The position numbers and the translations under genes are program-made. The notes under the pieces were generated by a model that worked only from the letters and a program-made list of their open reading frames with translations, did not search any database and was not told where the DNA came from. A stretch of DNA of 6,640 bases from an uncultured Bacteroides sp. (GTDB lineage: Bacteria; Bacteroidota; Bacteroidia; Bacteroidales; Bacteroidaceae): the NCBI RefSeq assembly GCF_910578895.1, contig NZ_CAJTSC010000088.1:1-6640 (forward strand). Reading direction: 5' to 3'. Positions 6,339 to 6,640 of this stretch are shown here, in pieces (position 1 is the first letter of the stretch; each line of letters begins with the position of its first letter).

Positions 6339-6426
6339 TTCCCAGTTAACTGGAAATACATACCCATTTCATTGGGAATATGTTCCCAACGTATAGGGAA
6401 CACGTTCCCAATTAAGTGGGAACATC
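6339..6426. repeat. Tandem array of four 22-bp palindromic units
   Basis: Units begin at 6339, 6361, 6383 and 6405, exactly 22 bp apart and contiguous. Each has a left half TTCCCA (TACCCA in unit 2) and a right half TGGGAA (AGGGAA in unit 3, TGGAAA in unit 1) at offset 12, with an AT-rich six-base centre and a four-base linker ending near CG/TG. Unit 1 contains the perfect palindrome CCAGTTAACTGG (6342-6353), which extends to 6337-6358 with one mismatch pair. Unit 4 has 7-bp arms (6404-6410 with 6417-6423). Right halves can also pair with the next left half, as in GGGAACACGTTCCC at 6396-6409. A degenerate fifth unit may precede the array at 6317 (TGGAAC at 6329). The spacing of about two helical turns would suit side-by-side protein binding. 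The family is not recognised. Confidence 0.8.
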
Positions 6427-6460
6427 GGATGAGAAATAAACTGTCAGTTACGTTTTTTTA

Positions 6461-6520
6461 TTTACGGGAATTATCAGGAATCAGAGGAAGAAGAACAATA
6501 GCTCCTCTGACTCCTGTAAA
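6461..6520. other. Long imperfect hairpin
   Basis: TTTAC (6461-6465) pairs with GTAAA (6516-6520), and GGAATCAGAGGA (6477-6488) pairs with TCCTCTGACTCC (6503-6514) with one mismatch, around a 14-base loop. An 11-base bulge on the left side (6466-6476) repeats part of the stem sequence (GGAAT). No T-run follows on either strand. The function is unknown. Confidence 0.5.
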
Positions 6521-6640
6521 TGAAAGAACCGTGTTTTTCCCTCTAATGCGTACCCTATTAGCTTTCCTTCCGGTCCCTTCCTCGTGCGCCCGCATATATT
6601 ATTAATGTGTCCCCTTTTCCTCCCCTCCTTGTTGCCTTGA

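Larger units (their letters stand above)
5811..6640. other. Long intergenic region without a recognised gene
   Basis: No open frame of believable composition exists in these roughly 830 bases. The one moderate frame (6372-6605, plus) runs through the palindromic repeats and its product has no recognisable features. Contents in order: the pyrimidine-rich tract, a purine-rich and relatively GC-rich stretch (about 6105-6262), a perfect hairpin, the 22-bp palindromic array, a long imperfect hairpin, and another pyrimidine-rich end (6525-6640). The purine-rich stretch contains small local stems such as TCCC-TTC-GGGA near 6133-6143 and the palindrome ATAGCTAT, but I do not recognise an RNA family. 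The region could hold a small RNA, the leader of a gene beyond the right edge, or decayed mobile DNA. None of these is shown by the sequence. Confidence 0.6.

Noticed and set aside
6339..6426. CRISPR array
   Set aside because: The units are contiguous with no unique spacers, and each 22-bp unit varies internally. No cas gene is nearby.
6372..6605. 77-codon open frame on the plus strand
   Set aside because: It begins within the 22-bp palindromic repeats and crosses the following hairpin. No promoter box or protein motif is visible.

Overview
The window looks like chromosomal DNA of a gut Bacteroidales species, most likely Bacteroides or a close relative. The evidence is the protein sequences, the absence of Shine-Dalgarno sites before A-rich start regions, and three copies of the Bacteroides-type -7 promoter box (TAnnTTTG). 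These boxes precede the integrase gene, the tRNA gene and the sppA operon. Every gene I can support lies on the minus strand, so transcription runs from right to left.

Right part (about 5,811-6,640): roughly 830 bases with no credible gene. It contains a strongly pyrimidine-rich tract, then a purine-rich and relatively GC-rich stretch, a perfect 11-bp hairpin, four contiguous 22-bp repeats that are each palindromic, and a further long imperfect hairpin. This is the least explained part of the window.

Centre (1,054-5,764): a tight four-gene unit in the order sppA (signal peptide peptidase, S49 family), lpxK (lipid A 4'-kinase), punA (purine nucleoside phosphorylase) and thiL (thiamine-monophosphate kinase). 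Gaps are 6 and 9 bp, and the end of lpxK overlaps the start of punA by 50 bp, so the four are probably co-transcribed. They combine envelope work (SppA in the inner membrane, LpxK in lipid A synthesis) with nucleoside salvage and thiamine cofactor synthesis. These look like housekeeping genes with intact catalytic motifs. The unit ends at a strong hairpin with a U-run near 870-905.

Left part (1-801): a tRNA-Phe(GAA) gene with its own promoter and terminator, followed by the start of a tyrosine recombinase gene (159 codons visible, cut by the window edge). An integrase gene just beyond the 3' end of a tRNA gene is the usual layout at one end of an integrative element. The left edge therefore probably enters a mobile element whose cargo lies outside the window. 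I found no complete new system here. The best leads are the 22-bp palindromic repeat array, the tRNA/integrase junction with its unusual T-stem mismatch, and an Asn-to-Asp change at the purine-specificity position of PunA.
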